From the NCBI RefSeq assembly GCF_022539315.1, contig NC_066319.1, positions 25,878,093 to 25,942,092 of the forward strand: a stretch of DNA of 64,000 nt, given 5' to 3'. The notes beneath the pieces were generated by a model. The model made no database searches. It was not told the DNA's origin and saw nothing but the letters and a program-made list of their open reading frames with translations. Made by a program: the position numbers and the translations under genes. Shown here piece by piece: positions 59,101 to 64,000 of this stretch (positions within the stretch are counted from its first letter, which is position 1; the number at the start of each line of letters is the position of its first letter). This stretch comes from Serinus canaria (Eukaryota > Chordata > Aves > Passeriformes > Fringillidae).

Positions 59101-62100
59101 AGACTGTTCTAGTACTCAGACATGTATGAAACCATGACAGACAAGCTAAATTTCCTCCTGCTTCAAGAGATGAGTACCAGCCCAGGTGAACCTGTAAGGT
59201 GTCATATGGAAATGCTGCTGTGTAATTTCCATGTTTATGCTGTAAGGCAGAAAACAGGATAATCACGTCAGGCCAATTATAGTCCACGGAAAACTGCTAA
59301 GCCATTTCCCTGCCAGGGTTGACTATCAGGGAAAGAAGAGATAGGACAACCTTATATGGTACACCAGCCCAAGACAACTCCAAACCTCCTTCTTTGACAC
59401 ATATGAAATAAGACTGTAAGTTCCTTGGAAGAGTTGCCCCCTTTTCATTCTAAAAAGGTACAATGTCTGAGGAATAAGGCCTAAATCCATACATAGAGTC
59501 TCCAGGCACCATCACAATACAATCATCAGAATGAAACAACACCAAAAGCAGCACAATGTAATGCAGAGAAACAGCTTAACTACAGCTTAACTACAAATCA
59601 TGCATCTCTGTAGGCATACCCTTTTCAGACCTTTTTAAAAGCATTGACATGCTTTCACTGCTCCAACCCTCAGATAATCAGCCAGTAAGACCCAAAATGT
59701 TGTATATTAGACCATCTTGGAGTGACAATGGGGTGCAATCTCAGCTCTATTGCTAGCTGAGATTTTTAAGAAGGTTCTTTTATTTCCTTTTAAAAATAAA
59801 CTAGCCAAAACTAAGTCTTGGTCAGACATCAATGCTGTTGATGCAGATCAGAGAGTAGTTAGAGCATCTAAAGAAATCAATATCAGAAGAAAACATCATA
59901 GAAACAGATTTGGAAAGAGGCTGCAAGCAGTACACACAAATGCTTTGGATTTGAAAGAAAACAGGAGTGGGAACAAATGCCAGAAAGAGCTGAACCACCA
60001 AATCAACACTCACAAATTTTCTTTCTTCAGAAAGTGTTGTCAATAATGTTCACCCAATAAGGGAATAGAAACAAAATTGTTTTAAAAGTTTAGCTAAAAC
60101 TTTTTGTTTTTTTAAGCATCATTATTTTGACTCAGAAATGCCTCTGACAAGGCATTCTTGGTCAAGATTGGTCCTAAACAAGTAAGAAAAGATGAGCACC
60201 TTTTTCAGGAAAATATTCAGAACTATTCTTAATTTAACTGCAGAATACGATGCAAACAATAGCACCAAAATTTGGAAGTGAGTCTTGCTTTTAACCTTCA
60301 CTGGCTGCTTACTGCAGCACTACTTTATTGTCTCCTGCTGAGGGCACAGTCATAGAAAGTGCCCAAGAGAGGAGCCACGGTCCCATGGGGACATTCTCAT
60401 GTATCTTCTCAGCAGTGCAAACTATCACAGCCATATCAAATCTAGCCTTTCTACTTTGCATTGGCCTCCCACATAACAGCAAATCACATCAGGGTTCTTG
60501 GTCCTTATCTACAAGGAAATCAGTGTCCTCCATTCAGCAAAAAGGTTGCCTAGAGTTCCAGAGAGCATCACTGATGAAGGACCTCAAGCTCTGAGAATCT
60601 TGCCTTTGGGCAGGGCTTCCCCTGGCACTACTCCAGGTGTTCAAACCTCCACAGTGACCAAGACATTCCACAGGCCTTACTGCATGGTGCTTTTATTGTA
60701 CCAATCACCTCAGCAGTGTTCATCTACATCCATTGGTAGGGAGGCTGATAGAGACAGATGCATAAAACAAAACATGTCTCTGCTCAGAGGGCAAAGCATG
60801 AATCCCTAATGACAGATATCAGTCACACTGCATAACTGGATGAACTGCAGATGCTGCTGTTTTTCTTGAAACCGGAACAACCAAGACAGGTACTGAAGTG
60901 GAAAAAATCTATTGGGATTCAATGAACAAAAATGTATTTAAATATATTTTTCATAACAAAATATCAAGCATGAGAAGCTGTACCTTTGCCCTGTGTCCTG
61001 GTTCCAGCCAGAGCAGAGTTAATTTTTGCAATAGCCAAGAAGGGGGTATGGCCAGGACCCAGAGGTTATTGCCCAGAGATGGGGGAAGGGAGTTTCTTCA
61101 TTAGTATTGTTGCTGGTTTTGCTTCCTTTCTTATCTCATTGCTGTTTCCAGTAAATTGTTCTTATCTCAACCCATAATCTTCACCTTTTTTTGACTCCAA
61201 GTCTCCTCTCCAGCCCATCCAGCGAGAGAAGCAAGTGGCACTTTGTTGGGAGAGTCTTAGTGGGAACTACCATTTCTAAACCACAACAGCCCATCAAATA
61301 CCTCAAAATATCCTGAAGCAATTACTATAATGAGTAAACCTTTGTTATCAATCTTCTGTTATTTATGAATTATCAATAGTTATAATAATTGAATAATTGA
61401 ATTATCAATATCTGTTATTTATTAATTCCTTGAATGTCCAAATAGCAAGTAATAGTACTGTCAACACAGGTTTATTGATATTCAATTTGTGGTTAATGTT
61501 TAGTGTCAAGCTAAGTATACTTTGGTCCTAAACTCAACACACAATTGTGCAACAGTAAGCAGGATATAGAGTAAAATATGGTCCTTATCAAGGATGATCA
61601 AAAATTCCAAGGTACAATAATTTCAAAGAAGATGTGGGAAACTATAATCATGGGAAAAGGCAATGCTCAGCTCATTTTCTTAAATGGCGAGAAGGCGTTA
61701 CTCAGCTCAGCCCAAGGAAATGTGTAAACAGAAATCCTATTCAAAATCAAAGAACACACTTCATAATTATCTGTTTTCTGAGTGCAAACTAGAAAGGTTC
61801 TTCCTGAGCAGAGTCTGCCACTGCCTTTTAACTTTGAAAGCCAACTGGCAGAGGAAGAATGAAGGATCTTGAATCACCACATGGACCTGTGTCCTCCCAA
61901 AGCATGTGGTTCTGCATTGCTGCCATTACCACCTACTCATTCTAGCCTCTCTTCTCCACCTAAGCTTCTCCCTTGTTCATTTCCATTGCCTCCACCCTTT
62001 TCAAACCTGTTCTAAAACTGGTTTTGACATTTTAAAATATTTTGAAAGCTGTTTCAACCACTTGTTAACTAGAAGCCCCCACTAAACAAGATGATAATGA

Positions 62101-64000
62101 AGCCTACTAGGAACACATGGTACCATCACAGTTCTTAAAGTTCATACCTGTTCAAGGAAGGACTGGAGATGCAATGCCACCTGCACTGCCACAGTATTAA
62201 AGCACAGCAGCTGATCTCACCTTTCCTTTTGAGACAGAGATGAGCATACCATTTACCTAAGGTTCTTTACTTTCACCTGTCTCTCAGTCAGTAAATCAGT
62301 TCAACTTCCTAATGCCTCCATCAGGCTCCTGGTGTCCTTGCTGAAGCCCTGGCTTTGGAAATGAGCCCTGGTTTTGAGAAACTCTTCTGCTTTAAGACTA
62401 CACCAAGAATCTAAAGGAAGCCATGAAGGAGCATCACACATACAATACCTTTGACTGCCAGGACAGCTTTCTGTTCTTGCACACAGAAAAAGGCAGAAGC
62501 CAGCATGGCTGCAAGAAGATACATGCACACCTACATAGAGCCCATTGATACCTAGCAGAAGAGATGCAATTATTTCCAGAGCTGTAAGGACATGTGCAGA
62601 GCAAGTAAGGGTCTCCAGGACTGTAAATAGCATTGTCCTTTTTAGTGGCAGCTTATGCTGCTGTCAAGGTGCAGAGAAGGCTCTTTGTCTCCACACTACC
62701 TACCATTAATACAATACAGTAAAATTGTATATAGTACAATATACACTACACTCCATCATGGCCATCAAAGACTTGAAAAAAAAGGAAAAAAATTAATTAA
62801 TCTTCTAGATTAGAGAATACAAAACAGGTAACCTGAGGGAAACTAGGTTTATATATGTGTTTGGTAACAATGAACTCAGCAAGAGCATGAGCAGGCTTGG
62901 GTCACGTGTCGATGAAGCCAAAAAGAAGACTGAATAGAAAGGAACAGAAAGAATGCAGCTATGAAACTGATTCATGTAATGCTCACTGAGATTATCCATT
63001 CAGTTGTTATTCCTATTATTAACTGTGGTTATAACTTTATTACAAACAACAGTCAAGACCAGGCCTCCATTTCAACAGGTACCTCAGTAGTTGTGAAATT
63101 AGCTCTTGAACTTGATCTAATCAGCTTACAATTACAGTAAAAAAGCCCTGCTCCGGGATATGACATCACAGGGAGGATCTTCTTGTGATTACTGGCTGTT
63201 TTTGTCCCTGTTTCAGTTTCTTAACCAGTTAGGAAATCCCTGTTTACAGGATTTGTTGCAACCTGGCAGTTATCCACATAACGACTTCTCTGTCCTTGTG
63301 CAGATTCTTCTTGCCAAGCATTTGTCTTGGGCTCTTTTAGGCTTTCCTCTCCATTGATGCAAAAGCAGCCTGTCTGAGGAAGCAGTGACATCAAAAACCT
63401 AAATGAGGAGCCCTGAAAAGACACTAATGCTCTTTTTAAAAGGACCACATCCCAGGATTATTCTTAACCATTGCAAACATCAATGACCATGGGAAGCAAT
63501 TTCACCCTAAAGTGAGTGTGCCATTAGCACAGGCCAGCCCAGGGAGCTGCCTGTTGGCACTGACCACATTGCCTGACTGCCCTCTTTGCACAAAGACTGC
63601 TGCTACCCTCTCAGACCAGTGGTACAGTCAGAGGTAAAGTAAAAGGAAATATACACAGCACATTGTGAGCATATCTTCAATCAGTCCTTTCCACAGACAC
63701 TAACTTCCTCTGGAGAACGTGGCATTGAAAGGGGTTTTGTCATTTTGATGGTGTTACACAGGGTTTAGATGATATAAGGAAAAACATAGGTACTACTACC
63801 TTCTAACTTTTAAAATCAATAGGTAGTGTAGCATTGTGAGCTTGCTATGAAATTACATAGCAACAGGCTCAGCCAGATTTAGTACTATTGCTAAAGAGGA
63901 GCCTAAAGCTTTATTGATTGAGAATGATGATTGAGATTATCTTTACATACCAAAGAAAACAAACAAAAAAGTAGCTGTAGACTATTCCAGGAAAAACTTT
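56146..64000. other. Upstream of gene B's first placed exon
   Basis: 7.9 kb. A search of the minus strand for the missing first C2 strand ([YCH]LLTVR-like followed by a phase-1 donor) found nothing. The only clear element is the LTR at 60992-61288. Whether this is intron or intergenic DNA is unresolved. Confidence 0.4.
60992..61288 (+). mobile_element. Short solo LTR of an endogenous retrovirus
   Basis: It begins TGTGTCCTGGTTCCAGCC, with GAGTTAATTTT further in, contains TTATCTCAACCCA, and ends TAAACCACAACA, the form of a bird ERV LTR. TG...CA ends are flanked by a GCCC direct repeat (60988-60991 and 61289-61292). No internal viral sequence was seen on either side. It is short, so probably internally deleted. 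Confidence 0.75.

Overview
The window is vertebrate nuclear DNA and almost certainly avian, possibly a songbird. The genes are cut into short exons with GT/AG introns. The dispersed repeats are chicken-repeat-1 (CR1) LINE tails, recognisable by the 3' end with ATTCTATG motifs and the GGGTTGGAAGGGA block, plus one short LTR of the kind common in bird genomes. No bacterial-type operon, CRISPR array, tRNA or rRNA was seen. The species cannot be fixed from the sequence.

The gene content is a tandem pair of cytosolic (group IV) phospholipase A2 paralogs, both on the minus strand. Gene A (window positions 258-30239) is the left copy. Its subfamily is epsilon/zeta-like, with its lid and catalytic exons reading most like PLA2G4F. 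I placed 19 exons: a repeat-rich N-terminal exon, a three-exon C2 domain, and the patatin-like catalytic domain down to the next-to-last coding exon. The last coding exon must lie left of base 1 or be lost. Gene B (37792-56145) is a PLA2G4E-like copy. I placed 18 exons, from the second C2 exon to the stop codon; its first C2 exon and start codon were not found. From the second C2 exon on, nearly every exon of A has a counterpart in B of identical length and phase (137, 132, 41, 43, 38, 137, 223, 115, 138, 108, 192, 167 and 187 nt). No exon has an internal stop and every splice junction keeps frame, so both look like working genes.

The main surprise is a 563-nt exon at 29677-30239. It encodes ten copies of a 17-residue repeat (51-bp units), and its splice phase matches the first C2 exon of gene A 9.9 kb downstream. 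If spliced as predicted, gene A makes a cytosolic PLA2 with a repetitive, acidic, proline-rich N-terminal extension that I do not recognise from the family.

Layout, left to right: 1-257, 3' intron of gene A; 258-19798, catalytic and C2 exons of gene A with two CR1 fragments and a (TG)n tract in introns; 19799-29676, a large intron; 29677-30239, the repeat exon; 30240-37791, a gap that should hold gene A's promoter and first exon; 37792-56145, gene B, with a ~0.9-kb CR1 copy and a perfect 36-bp palindrome in introns; 56146-64000, upstream sequence of gene B with a solo LTR and no recognisable exon.
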